Assembly: GCA_025991245.1 (NCBI GenBank)
Contig: BQMJ01000008.1
Span: 186,001 to 250,000, forward strand
Source of the DNA: Galdieria partita
Taxonomy: Eukaryota > Rhodophyta > Bangiophyceae > Galdieriales > Galdieriaceae
Reading direction: 5' to 3'
Length of the DNA stretch: 64,000 nucleotides
Shown: piece by piece, positions 44,108-53,866 of the stretch
How the letters are laid out: the number at the start of each line of letters is the position of its first letter
Numbering within the stretch: position 1 is the first letter of the stretch
Position numbers and translations under genes: made by a program
Notes under the pieces: generated by a model
The model's database searches: none
What the model saw: only the letters and a program-made list of their open reading frames with translations
Told to the model about the DNA's origin: nothing

Positions 44108-44450
44108 TGCCTACTGTGCCTACTAGTGTCAGAGTGACTCTATAGTGGAAATGCTGTAGGGAAAATTTCATTTTTGCATGGTGGCAACTTTCAACCAATC
44201 CGTTCCAGAGAGTCAATTGAAACCTTCTTGGCAAACCGGACAGAAGATACTTCTGTTTCTACTGAAGTAACAAAAGCCATTGCATCGAATCCTACGTCTT
44301 CTTGCTCACCTTTATCCATTTCAACAAGTCCAAGATAACAGAAATTCTTTAACAAATACAAAGAACAACAACTGTTCTCAATTGAATAACATGTTTATTG
44401 ACCCATTGATAAACAACAACCAATAACTTAAACGCCATTTTAAACTTCTT
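44108..44450. other. Intergenic, 343 bp
   Basis: Upstream of the PP2C start and downstream of the Myb gene's stop; both are on the minus strand. No open frame or motif recogn seen. Confidence 0.45.
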
Positions 44451-45188
44451 TCAACGAGCACTAACTTCCTGTGCTGCCACACAAAGCAAATGTACTCCAC
44501 CAACTAACGAGACATCTCTTTCATTCTTTATCCTTGGATGTTCCGAATTACAACGTAATGGAACCTCATTTTCCAATGTGTACGATTTTCTGTCTTCCCA
44601 AGGTCGCTTTCTCTCAGCACCAGATTCAACAACTTCTTTTTGTACTTTGGAATTTACCTGTTTACCTAGACTGCGTTGTGACTCTCTCTCAAGGCGAAGA
44701 AGGTACTTTTGGAGATGCGTACGGCATTGTACTGCAGTTCTCGTTCCAACGTAAGAAGCAACTGCCTTCAAGTTTTGTTGTCCAAACTTCTCAAGTGCTT
44801 CCAGGAACCTTTCATGTTCCTGACTAGACCAATATCGTCCACTCGATCCTTTGTTAACCCTTCGTCGTTTGTCACCTACTCTCTGCTGCTGCGTTGTATC
44901 TGACCTTGCGGTGGATGAACCAAAAGAAGAGAAAGATGTGTTTCTTGATAAGCAAGTATTTTCTAAGGACTCGCCAGTGACAGCACTAACATTTGAGAAG
45001 CCACTTCGACTTTTATCTTCACCAAGCAAACGGAAATCACGAAGATAGAAACTAACTTGAGCCATTGCTTGTCGAACACGAGAAAGTTCCGCCTCAAGCT
45101 GCAGTGCGTGGCGTTGAAGATACTCATAATAGGTCTGTAGCTCTTGTTCGTTTTGAGGACAAATACTCTTCAACTGAACGGATTCCAT
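44451..45188 (-). CDS. Single-repeat Myb (SHAQKYF-like) transcription factor
   Basis: Single exon, 245 aa. One Myb repeat at about 118-168: RYWSSQEHERFLEALEKFGQ followed by NLKAVASYVGTRTAVQCRTH and LQKYLLRLE. The third helix reads RTAVQCRTHLQKYLL, a variant of the plant SHAQKYF signature with R-T-H-L-Q-K-Y-L replacing S-H-A-Q-K-Y-F. An N-terminal coiled coil (17-45) may dimerise. The C-terminus is basic then hydrophobic and of unknown function. In plants such proteins act in clock or light regulation; the role here is unknown. An 82-codon frame 5' of the ATG (45124-45372) overlaps it in another frame and might be leader or an additional exon; no join was established. Confidence 0.8.
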   Translation of the reverse strand: MESVQLKSICPQNEQELQTYYEYLQRHALQLEAELSRVRQAMAQVSFYLRDFRLLGEDKSRSGFSNVSAVTGESLENTCLSRNTSFSSFGSSTARSDTTQQQRVGDKRRRVNKGSSGRYWSSQEHERFLEALEKFGQQNLKAVASYVGTRTAVQCRTHLQKYLLRLERESQRSLGKQVNSKVQKEVVESGAERKRPWEDRKSYTLENEVPLRCNSEHPRIKNERDVSLVGGVHLLCVAAQEVSAR

Positions 45189-45436
45189 CCCTTCTCAGAA
45201 CACCCTCGACGAAGAAAATGATCAAATTAAGATCCTTGACATGAGAAGCAGATAAACCAGGAGTGTCCAGTCGACGTTCAGGTCGTTGTGGAATCACGTG
45301 GAAATTTGTCCATGGGAACGATTTCCTGAACGCTCTCTGCTTTTCTTCTGGAGCAGAAACGTGTAAGTTCATTGCCCATATTTATTGCGTGTAATATCAT
45401 AAACATAATTAAGTCAACATAAAGTAGAATATATTA

Positions 45437-47914
45437 TCAGTATACATGACGAATGAAAACACGATGATATAAAATCATTGTCGCGTCATCCAGAAATACA
45501 CACTCTAGTTCAGTATTGCTAGGAGTTTTGAGCTCTGAATCGGACTTGCTAGTGGGGATACAGCCAATAAACGAACTAGAATACTGCCTTGGAGTCTCAT
45601 TACTAGTGCAACACGATGCCGACTGAACTTTAACATCTGAAGAAGAAAATGCACCAAACTCTTCATCATTACTTTCGAAACTGTCAACACTGCAAACCCG
45701 AACCCCTCGAATCCGTGATATCATTTCAATTTGCTCTTGAATAAGTGACGCACCAGAAGTCTTGTCTAATAACATAAGGGCCTTTGATAAATTATCAAGT
45801 ATCCACAAATCAAGGTCTCTGCATGACTCTATGGGAGCTCGGGACCATGGTCTCGAAATGAAACTACCATAATTCTCCAATGCCCTTCTAAAATAACCTT
45901 CCGCTGCTTCAACATCCTTAAAAACAAGAGAAAATATACCACAAGTTCCTAAAATATCCGTATACAAAGGAAGCCCTTCAAAGCGTATGCTTTCTGCCAG
46001 TGTTGTAACATTCGAAATGAAATGCCTTGCTTCTTCTCGTTCGTTTCTAACTAGTAATGTAAGTGCCATATTCTCATAGACACTGATACCATATGAAGAA
46101 TTCTCAAGGTGAAACTCTGCAAGTTTTTCTAGTGCTCTTCGCAAGACGCTGATAGCATGATCCGTTCGATCTGTTTCCCTAAAAATGTTGGCCAAAACGA
46201 TAAGAGGAATTAAGACACAAGGCTTGTTGTCCATTCCGCTTTGTTCCAATAGCTGCAACGATTGACAAAGGGCTTGCTCTGCCTCTCTAAAATGTAAGTC
46301 ATCTGAATACGCTTCGCCTAAGGAAATAAGTAACAATGCGTCCTCCTGCTGGTTTTCCAGCAATGAAGAATCGCCCGAAAAAATGTCTGCTTCGTTACAG
46401 TCTCCAGTGCTTGAAACCTTTCGGCTAGTAGATGAAAGGGATTGCTCATAGCGACTCAAGTCAAGAACACTTGAAATCAAAGATATTCTATCTGACGCAG
46501 GAATGAAGAGTCTCAGTACGTTGCTTCCGGCAATAAGAGTATGGCGCAACAACTGACTTCCAAGCTCCTGTGCAAACGAAAGACACATTTCAAAGTTCAT
46601 TCTTTCCAAGTCACAAATTCTAAGTGCCTGTTCCATGTTAGCACCGTCAAGTATCATTCGCTCATCGTCAATAAGCTTCAAAAGATTTGTATAATAACTC
46701 ACAAAATTTCTCTTCGCAACACGAATAACTTCCCAGTCGTTAAAATCGTCATGTGCACCTATTTCTCTCAACAAAAATTGTTTCGACAAGAGATCCAATT
46801 GTAGTCGTTTCGGGGATACTTTCACGATAAATCCTCGTTCGTTCAATGTGTTGAGCAAACTTTCTTCTGAGCCCTTCTCTATACAAGTGTCGTGAATAAC
46901 TGCCTTTCCCGCAGCAACATCGAATGTTTCCGGAAAAACTGAAAGCTTAAACAGAGTACGACGCAAAATTGGAGTCAAACTTTTAAATAATTTGTCAAGA
47001 TACAAGCCCGCGAGGTCTCGACATAAAAATGGTTCGGTACTTGGTAAGTGACTTGAATGTTCACCTGACGTTGACGGAAATTGTTGCATTGTAAGTGCGT
47101 TCGTTATTTCTCGATTCCTCAGTTGGTTATGGTTTTTTTCCTTCTCAGAACAAGGGAAAATAGTATAAGAAGGACCATCAAAGTTTGCGACAAGTTCGTT
47201 TGCACTAGGTATATTTCCAGAAATTCTGGGTTCTTCCAATTTTTTTTCGTTGAAGGATAGTTGGCTCTCAAAAACTGCAGACTTTCCAAGGGTATTTAAC
47301 CTCGGTTCTGATATTTGCGTCGACGAAACAGGATACAATGGAGGTGATAATATCGCTGTCGCGTAGTTGGCAACGCCCGCTGTACCTAAAGGTGAGTTCA
47401 TACCACCTTCAAATTGCCTTCTAAGCTTCCTTCTTTGGTAAGAACGATTCTGTCTTAAACGTCTTTTGATAATTTTTGCTTTCACTTTTCGCTCCTCTTC
47501 AGTGAGTTCTGAATCTGACTTATCCACAAACAAACTTGGAGGTCTTCCTGGTTTCCTTCTACCTTTCTGGAGAGAAACTTGTCCCCCGGAATCGTCGTGG
47601 CCATTTCCAAGACTCGAATTTAACTTGCTTTCAAAACTGTACGTAAAATCACTTGAAGAAGCCTTTGAGTCTAGCCCGCGTTGCGGTTCCTTTCGTAGTT
47701 TCGAAGATTCCGCTAGTGAAAGTGAAGTCGACGTCACTGACTGAGTATCCTGCGTATCTAAGTCTTGGACTAGTGAAAGTTTCTCATCAATCTCAGATGA
47801 GGCTTTTGCAACTCGAGACTCCTTCGAAGAACGTTGCAAAGAGGAATAACCCTTACAGGGGCCACTGTCTAATGGCATGTACCAGTTACCTCCCCCCGTT
47901 TCAATATTACTCAT
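45437..47914 (-). CDS. AT-hook, basic-region, winged-helix and TPR protein (STAND-like without NTPase)
   Basis: Single exon, 825 aa. An AT-hook sits at about 118-130 (KGRRKPGRPPSLFVD), followed by a basic helix about 143-175 (KAKIIKRRLRQNRSYQRRK) that resembles a bZIP basic region but lacks exact bZIP spacing and a leucine zipper. At about 345-430 lies LRRTLFKLSVFPETFDVAAG with a following LLNTLNERGFIVKV and LDLLSKQFLLREIG; this is the winged-helix pattern that follows the NB-ARC NTPase in AfsR/LuxR-type STAND proteins (xxLAVFPGGFTLEAA...LVxKSLV). TPR-type helical repeats run at about 540-760 (ALLLISLGEAYSDDLHFREA, FRRALENYG). No P-loop was found. It looks like a DNA-binding adaptor; function unknown. 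Confidence 0.6.
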   Translation of the reverse strand: MSNIETGGGNWYMPLDSGPCKGYSSLQRSSKESRVAKASSEIDEKLSLVQDLDTQDTQSVTSTSLSLAESSKLRKEPQRGLDSKASSSDFTYSFESKLNSSLGNGHDDSGGQVSLQKGRRKPGRPPSLFVDKSDSELTEEERKVKAKIIKRRLRQNRSYQRRKLRRQFEGGMNSPLGTAGVANYATAILSPPLYPVSSTQISEPRLNTLGKSAVFESQLSFNEKKLEEPRISGNIPSANELVANFDGPSYTIFPCSEKEKNHNQLRNREITNALTMQQFPSTSGEHSSHLPSTEPFLCRDLAGLYLDKLFKSLTPILRRTLFKLSVFPETFDVAAGKAVIHDTCIEKGSEESLLNTLNERGFIVKVSPKRLQLDLLSKQFLLREIGAHDDFNDWEVIRVAKRNFVSYYTNLLKLIDDERMILDGANMEQALRICDLERMNFEMCLSFAQELGSQLLRHTLIAGSNVLRLFIPASDRISLISSVLDLSRYEQSLSSTSRKVSSTGDCNEADIFSGDSSLLENQQEDALLLISLGEAYSDDLHFREAEQALCQSLQLLEQSGMDNKPCVLIPLIVLANIFRETDRTDHAISVLRRALEKLAEFHLENSSYGISVYENMALTLLVRNEREEARHFISNVTTLAESIRFEGLPLYTDILGTCGIFSLVFKDVEAAEGYFRRALENYGSFISRPWSRAPIESCRDLDLWILDNLSKALMLLDKTSGASLIQEQIEMISRIRGVRVCSVDSFESNDEEFGAFSSSDVKVQSASCCTSNETPRQYSSSFIGCIPTSKSDSELKTPSNTELECVFLDDATMILYHRVFIRHVY

Positions 47915-48360
47915 CAACTCCAGCCGTTCAACGCAAAAGAGTTCGTAAGAAAATAGTTCAAACGAAATCGGATACCTCAAACCTTAAAGCAGCCCGAATG
48001 TAGGAAAATGCATAATTTCCAGACTCGACGGATTTCGACAATTTCTCTCCTCAATTCTGACAAGAGACTTTTCAAGGATTCGTCAAGAAACTAATAAACT
48101 AAGATTGTACAAACATAGACGTTCCAAAGCTATTAAATATTTCCTAGGGGGTTGTACTCAATTTCTGTGCACATCTGTGATGAGTTGATTGAAAAACTTG
48201 CCAAGTTCTTCTCCAAAGTTACCCTAATTCTAGAGAATTACTCTACAATGTGAGTCGGAACAAAATACAGGAAGTTTCCCTAACTCACGTGAAACAGCAA
48301 GCGAATAACATAACGGTTTTCAATATTTTTGACTTAAAATTGCTTAAATATGTTGTTCTT
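47915..48360. other. Intergenic, 446 bp
   Basis: Between the RCE1 stop and the TPR protein start. Frame upstream of the TPR ATG is open for 22 codons without another ATG. No motif recognised. Confidence 0.45.
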
Positions 48361-49241
48361 TTAAGAAACATTCAACACAGAATACAAGAAAAGAAAAATG
48401 CCAATGAAATACACTAATAACAAAGGCCATCGATGGTTGTGAGACCATATTTTGAAAAAGTCAGGAGTTCCGATGAAGTTACAAAAAGAATGTAAACATA
48501 TGCTAGTAATAACTCTCCTAGACCTGATAAAAACCCAAGCTGAGTAGACACCAAACAGAAATGTATATAAACACTGTAAGGCTGTCTCTAACATGGCTGT
48601 GCGAAAACTTTTGTAAACAAAACTTCTGTAGATAAAATGATGACAATGACTTGCAGCAAAGAAAGTAGAAGATAACAATATTGCTGAACGAGAACTTGTA
48701 CAATAAGAAAATAACTTACAGATACAGCCTCTAAACACCAGCTCTTCAGATAAAGGAGCGACTATTAGATTCCGAACAACTATACAAGGATCCTGGACTA
48801 ATAACGGCAACGTGAGTTTCAAACTTTCTTCTATAGAAACACCACGCAAGAGATATGTTGTAAAGTCCATAATATATAAAGCACAAGGGCCCATAAACAA
48901 AAGCAAAATGGGGGAAAATGAGTCGAAAAAGGTAGCTGAGCTAGAAGAGATGACACGTTTCGTTTGCTCCTCAGTTAGTTCGAATAAGTACGACATCACA
49001 TCGAGGTCTATCACCGAATAAACGACAGTAGCAAATGAGAGCATGGCTAGGCTTCTCCTAAAAAAGTAACTGCATAAACAATTTTATTCAAAGCACCAAC
49101 TGTGTACCTCTTTATTATTTTGCAGTCGTTTCGGTCTCCATAAAACCATGGCAAGTACAACAGTCCTACCAAACTAGTACAGAGAAACAAGGAAAACGAA
49201 TATGAAAACCACAGGCACTGTTCCACATGAAGAGAATTCAT
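48361..49241 (-). CDS. RCE1: CAAX prenyl protease 2 (RCE1)
   Basis: ER intramembrane glutamic protease that removes the -AAX tripeptide from prenylated CAAX proteins such as Ras and Rho. Exons 49241-49108 and 49057-48361 (50-nt intron, phase 2) give 276 aa. Catalytic motif EELVFRG in NLIVAPLSEELVFRGCI (about residue 147), second motif FFAASHCHHF (His pair) and third motif ITSICLHSFCNFIG (H, N), all CPBP/ABI features. Exon 1 has two hydrophobic segments and the basic link KIIKRRSLAMLSFATVVY restored by splicing, as in fungal and plant RCE1. Usual length is about 300 aa. Active-site residues appear complete. Confidence 0.9.
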
Positions 49242-49982
49242 AAGTATTCGTCATTACGTTGTCATTATATGATACACATACTGTCAAATGAAGTGCTTCG
49301 TTTTGTGTCGAAATATTTACATCTTCTCTACTACTTGTTCATATTATTACTTGGAAAAGTCAATATCTGCTCTTTGTGGAAGAATGAACTATTCAATAGC
49401 GTCCTTCCAACTTCATTGCTGCAATGAGACTTTCTTTGGTTAGGAAATGTTTCTAGAAAGATTCTGTATCAAATAGAAGCGACACAAATAAGCTCGTTTT
49501 ACACAACAAGAATTGCTCAGATGTCACTCTGAACTCTTCTTCTCTGTAGCCAAAAGAAGGGCCCGTTGGTAAACGTTTCGGAGAGTTTGGTTTATGAACT
49601 CTAAATAAGACATATCGAATTTTTATCATCTCTTGTTTTTCCTTCAATACAGTGATACAATAATACTTTTGTTAGCCAAACAGTCTGAGAACCATGCAAA
49701 ACATCATTTTGGATAGGTAACAACTATATTGAGCCCTAAATTATTCCAAGCCTTTCTAGAGATCCTTTTCGTTGTATACTAAACCATTTCAAAGTTCATT
49801 TGTTTCCCCAACAGCAATTCTACTTAACTGGAATGATTTCTGAACATGGTGACTTTCCAAAATGTGTCGTTCATTTCACCTTCTATGGCAGACAACTAAA
49901 ACTATCATTTTACTTTAGGCACTCAAAGATCTCAACAAACATATAAAAAAACACAAGCTAGGAAAAATGGACTACATGACTT
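49242..49982. other. Intergenic, 741 bp
   Basis: A+T-rich. Short frames on both strands (up to 66 codons) show no conserved features. It must hold the RCE1 promoter and the phosphoesterase 3' flank. Confidence 0.45.
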
Positions 49983-51165
49983 CTACTGAAAAAAGGAATC
50001 GAAAGTTTTGATTTGCATTTCATCCGTAGTATATGCCAAGTATGGTAAACTCCACGCTTTCAAAATTGTTTTTAAAGTAAACAAATGATTGCTTTTTTCT
50101 GAATAGACGACATGATTTTTTGGTTTCTTACTCCACATGGCTATTAAAGGAACAGGACCACCTCCGTAGATCCCATCAGCAGGCAGAAGAACAGTGCCAG
50201 CAGGAAGATTGGGCGAATCAGGTCCTGCCGTGACGAATTGCCATCCATCTGTTGATTTATTAAAATCAACTTCAGATTGATCCCAGGTAATGAAGATTAC
50301 TGAGTTGGAGTTTTTCCATTGATCTGAAGATGTAATGTTTGTCACAGCGTCTTGGACAAATTTGTCTCCATTTGTCCACATGAAGTGATAGTCATTGAAT
50401 GGACAATATTTATCGTTTGGTCCCCCTTCCTGTGGAGAAGCATCATATTCCACATGCAGAGAATACTGTCCGTGCATATCATGACAGACGTCAGGGGTAA
50501 TGAAACTGAAATTTGGGAGGGCATTGTTCTTCAAGTCATCCAAAATGTGAGAATATGGAACGATATTCTTCACACGCGATGCATTATTGGTGATTTGAGG
50601 GTACAAAGCAAATGGAACATGTCTCTTCACGTATACAGCAAAATCAGAATTGTTAGGATAATAATGTCCCAAGAAACCAACTGTAGGAATAGACTGAGCA
50701 TAATTCTTCCAAGTCATTCCACGCTCTTCCAAGAGATCTGCAATATTAGTGTGTGGGAATTCCTATTTTACGAAAGTAAACTATTGCTGCTTTGAATGAC
50801 TAGTGTTTCTTACCTGTGCTGGATTATCTGAAAACGACCAGAACTGAGATCCCGCAGTAATTGCAATATAGTTAGGCAAGCTTGGGTTGGTATAGCCAAA
50901 CATGATAGTGGTCAGCATACATTTCTTCATTGATCAACTTGTTGATAAATGGCATATCTTTGTTCCCTGTGATATTTGGCCTTCCAGTATTTTCCATCAT
51001 AATGATAATAACATGATCGAAGAATGGTAAGGATGCAGAAGAAGTACCATTGCTCTGCCTCCCAACAGGTACAGCGGAAACAGCTACTTGTATCAAGCAG
51101 AGAGTGGATATAATGAAGACTGCGGAAATATAGTATAAGGGGATAAAGACTTTTTGGACATACAT
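49983..51165 (-). CDS. Secreted phosphoesterase (PF04185-type acid phosphatase), frameshifted
   Basis: Family hydrolyses phosphate esters or phospholipids outside the cell. Two exons (51165-50814, 50762-49983; 51-nt intron). A signal peptide covers residues 1-30 (FIISTLCLIQVAVSAVPVG). The catalytic entry is DHVIIIMMENTGRPNITG, and later NALPNFSFITPDVCHDMH, WKNSNSVIFITWDQSE and GGGPVPLIAMWS follow. Between EEMYADHYH and the conserved NPSLPNYIAITAGSQF the frame changes by one base near 50900-50920: exon 1 is 352 nt, one more than a multiple of three. No intron of normal size repairs this without deleting the conserved segment. Either a single-base assembly error or a recent inactivating indel is likely. 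Bacterial-type acid phosphatases acquired by transfer are known in Galdieria. Confidence 0.75.
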
Positions 51166-51640
51166 TCTTCAAAAGCAGTTCTGCCAAAATCAACTCCAAA
51201 ACATTTTAGACAACAGCAATTGTTATAAATGCTGTTTTACGTCGATTGGACATATACGGAATCTTCAAGATTCCAAATTCTCTGAGTTGAATCCCTTTGC
51301 GATTCGCAACAATACATAAACGAATCTATTTTGCATATCAGTGATGATTATAAATTGAGAAGCTGTAACAAGAGCTGTTTGCGTTCCAAGTTTGTAAAAT
51401 AACATCCTATCATGTTTTTCATATATACTATTAGAGTATTCGGAATATTTTTGGACGGGAACTAGTGGGGGCACCCAAGTACCGAAACTTTGACAAGCAA
51501 CCGGCTATTACACCTGTTTATTCAAGATGTCAAAAATAACACACCCATGAGAGTTCCCTGTATCCCTAAAACAACCATACTTAAGCTATCTGTGTTACAA
51601 GAGCCTATGTACTAAAAACTATTTATAAAGATACATAATT
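51166..51640. other. Intergenic, 475 bp
   Basis: Separates the petC 3' end from the phosphoesterase start. One 69-codon minus-strand frame (51265-51474) has no recognised features. Confidence 0.45.
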
Positions 51641-52312
51641 CTATTTCCACCATGGATCGGACTCTGTCCGAAAGTCTTTCTCCTTCCAAGTCTTCAATAC
51701 AATGTCACCATTCTCATTGACATCAACATGTGCTAAAGCCAAAGGAAGCGGAGCAGGCCCTCTAACCACCTTACCAGTACTGTCATAGTGAGAACCATGA
51801 CAATGGCAGATGAATTGATTCTCTCCAGCTTCCCAAGGTACTACACAACCCAAATGTGTACAAACAGCATCCAGACTATACGGACGCAACTCTCCATCCT
51901 CAGAAATAATTAAATAATGTGGATCTCCTTTCGGACCTTGTACTAATTCATGGGTTCCAGGTTTTCTTGTCTTGACAAATTCCTCCTTTTTGATTTCATT
52001 TCCTGCGACATCTCTAGCAACTGTTTCGTCAGGGTTTCCTGAAGATATAGGGAAAAAGAAGCTTAAATACGAAAATATCATGTTAAAAACGGGCAATGAT
52101 GTAGTGCACAAAAGCACATAGTTCAGAAACATTCTTTTGCTTATGTCTGGAATCAATGCTTCCTGTGAAGCAGACATTCTCCACCGGGATGAAGTCATTC
52201 TATAATACATAGGGAAATTTTCTCTTAGACGTTTACGGTGGCACTTGTATTGAATGAGAGGATAATGCAAACGATGTCCCTTTAACATAGAATAACTGAT
52301 AAAAGCAGCCAT
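51641..52312 (-). CDS. petC: Cytochrome b6f Rieske iron-sulfur protein, nuclear-encoded
   Basis: High-potential 2Fe-2S subunit of the thylakoid cytochrome b6f complex that carries electrons from plastoquinol to cytochrome f. Single exon, 223 aa. Residues 1-50 are Arg/Ser-rich, a plastid transit peptide; one membrane helix is at about 68-87. The cluster motifs are CTHLGC (C151, H153, C156) and CHCHGSH (C169-H170-C171-H172), where C151, H153, C169 and H172 bind the cluster and C156-C171 form the disulfide. The end PLPLALAHVDV and SDPWWK matches algal and cyanobacterial PetC. ATG 52312 is the first methionine; a TTG lies 4 codons upstream. Confidence 0.96.
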   Translation of the reverse strand: MAAFISYSMLKGHRLHYPLIQYKCHRKRLRENFPMYYRMTSSRWRMSASQEALIPDISKRMFLNYVLLCTTSLPVFNMIFSYLSFFFPISSGNPDETVARDVAGNEIKKEEFVKTRKPGTHELVQGPKGDPHYLIISEDGELRPYSLDAVCTHLGCVVPWEAGENQFICHCHGSHYDSTGKVVRGPAPLPLALAHVDVNENGDIVLKTWKEKDFRTESDPWWK

Positions 52313-52492
52313 TTCCCAAAACAAAATAACAATGGGTGTTGTCCAACTCTTCGTTTAGCTTTAATGTCGAATGAAGCTTACACAATTTACGAAACCGTTA
52401 CATTTTGGTTACCCATGAGGCACTTTTGAATGTCATTCTGAAGTTATTCGCAACAAGTCGTAGTTTGCTTTCTAGAAGGCAGACACTTTGAA

Positions 52493-52524
52493 GGACTCCT
52501 CCATTGTGGCATATAAAGGAGTCC
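52493..52524. repeat. Hairpin-capable inverted repeat
   Basis: GGACTCCT (52493-52500) and AGGAGTCC (52517-52524) are a perfect 8-bp inverted repeat with a 16-nt loop, immediately followed by a run of C. It could be part of an unannotated RNA or a transcription signal; only the symmetry itself is observed. Confidence 0.7.
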
Positions 52525-53097
52525 CCCAGTTTACCAGAGATAGTTATTTCCACCGAGGATTGGAGCCAAAGAATTTTCTGGCTGCCTTTTCCGCTTTAAG
52601 AAACTTGTTTGAGGTTGTATAATAATTTAGAATGTGTTACCCAATAGAAGCTTTACATCTATAACTCCCGAACAGCTGTGTTATCTCGAGTTGCTCCCCT
52701 TCCCTATCCTTTATGTTCCCGTAGGAACCTAAATTGGGATAACTCTTTTCTGAGAGAGATAATTATATCAAATTTTCTCGTCTCTCAAAATAGTTGTTGC
52801 TTTATGCCGTTATGCATTTTGTGTACAAGCCAGGTCACTCCTTGAGTTCATCTGTTTCTCTAACGTTAACTCCGTTAAAGTGTCACTTGAAATTTAGTTG
52901 AAAGATAGTTCTACAAATTATTTGCAATAGGATCAAGTTTTTGAAAATATCGATGTCTTGTTCAAGGCAATGGCATCTTTGCGCCGAATGGGATCTTTAT
53001 GCTTTGAGTCCTACAGCCGCTATTTCTTTAAGCTTTCACAAAGTAGACGTTTAATTGCCATCCTGGAAGGCTCCTCTGTTCTGAGATGTGTCAAGAA

Positions 53098-53123
53098 GCG
53101 CGCGCGCACACACACACACACAC
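53098..53123. repeat. GC/CA dinucleotide microsatellite
   Basis: Alternating GC steps followed by about eight CA units, ending in CACGTAAG. It sits in a weak open frame, where it would encode a Thr/His run. Confidence 0.9.
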
Positions 53124-53793
53124 GTAAGCAAAAGAGTCAAATGAGTAGGAGGTTTATGTTAAAACATTCTATTTTCATTTCATACGCAAGTCATCTCAAC
53201 TTGTTCTCTTCTGTATGATTTATCACCTGAATTCGCTTCACGACTTCTTTCGGTCAAGCTGCAACTCTGAAATCTCGAGACATTTGGAAAATCAGCTTCT
53301 CAAAGACGAACTTCAGAGAGTTCCTTAGTAAGTTCTCTCCATGAGAACTGTTCATTAGAGAGGCCATTTCTAAAGATGGTCTCATAAGATAATTCATATC
53401 ACAGCCTTGCTATGTCAACTGTTTCTTGTCGTCTTTTTTTCCTCCAACACGGACTCGGTTACTGCTAGGAACGTTCCTTCCACAATTGAACGCACCCTCA
53501 CTTCAAAACGCCAAGTAGTGAAGCCGGAATACTATTCATTTGACAAAAGCCAGTACTTTCAAGTCTTACGTTTCTGAAGTAGAAGATATGTGGAGGTATT
53601 AAGGAAGGAGATGAGTAATCGTAGGAGAGGAGTGAGTAGGATAATTATTTTGTACGTTGAACAGGTCTGCATCATATGAAGAGACTGTCTTGAGAAACTA
53701 TAAAACTAAAATATATTTTTATATATCCAAGATGGCCGGAAATAGCGTAACTTTGGATATCAGTGACGAGAAAAATTCCCGGCAGAATGAGAC

Positions 53794-53806
53794 TTTTGGC
53801 GGGCAA
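53794..53806 (+). promoter_or_regulatory. E2F-like site upstream of coiled-coil gene
   Basis: TTTTGGCGGGCAA matches the classic E2F element (TTTSSCGC, TTTGGCGGGAA type) on the plus strand, 61 bp before the ATG at 53867. E2F/DP controls S- and M-phase genes in plants and algae, so this suggests cell-cycle regulation of the next gene. Only a single-site sequence match. Confidence 0.45.
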
Positions 53807-53866
53807 TTTTGCGGCCAAATTTGAAAATTTCACAGGACTGCTTTTAGCATTTTCTAAACGTTTCTG

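Larger units (their letters stand above)
52313..53866. other. Gene-poor region, 1.55 kb
   Basis: The largest stretch without a supported gene in this window. It holds the petC promoter at its left end, a short hairpin, a CA microsatellite within a weak 83-codon frame (52970-53218), a second small inverted repeat near 53333-53353, and an E2F-like site at its right end. None of the known spliceosomal, RNase P, SRP or tRNA signatures was seen. Confidence 0.5.

Noticed and set aside
45124-45372. 82-codon frame 5' of the Myb gene
   Set aside because: Overlaps the Myb start in another frame, and no in-phase splice to the Myb exon was found.
50895-50934. 40-nt GT...AG segment in the phosphoesterase that could be an intron
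   Set aside because: Splicing it removes the conserved NPS part of the NPSLPNY region, so a one-base frame break is the better explanation.
52970-53218. 83-codon frame with CA repeat
   Set aside because: Its C-terminal half is the microsatellite; the basic N-terminus could be a presequence but no downstream exon was found.
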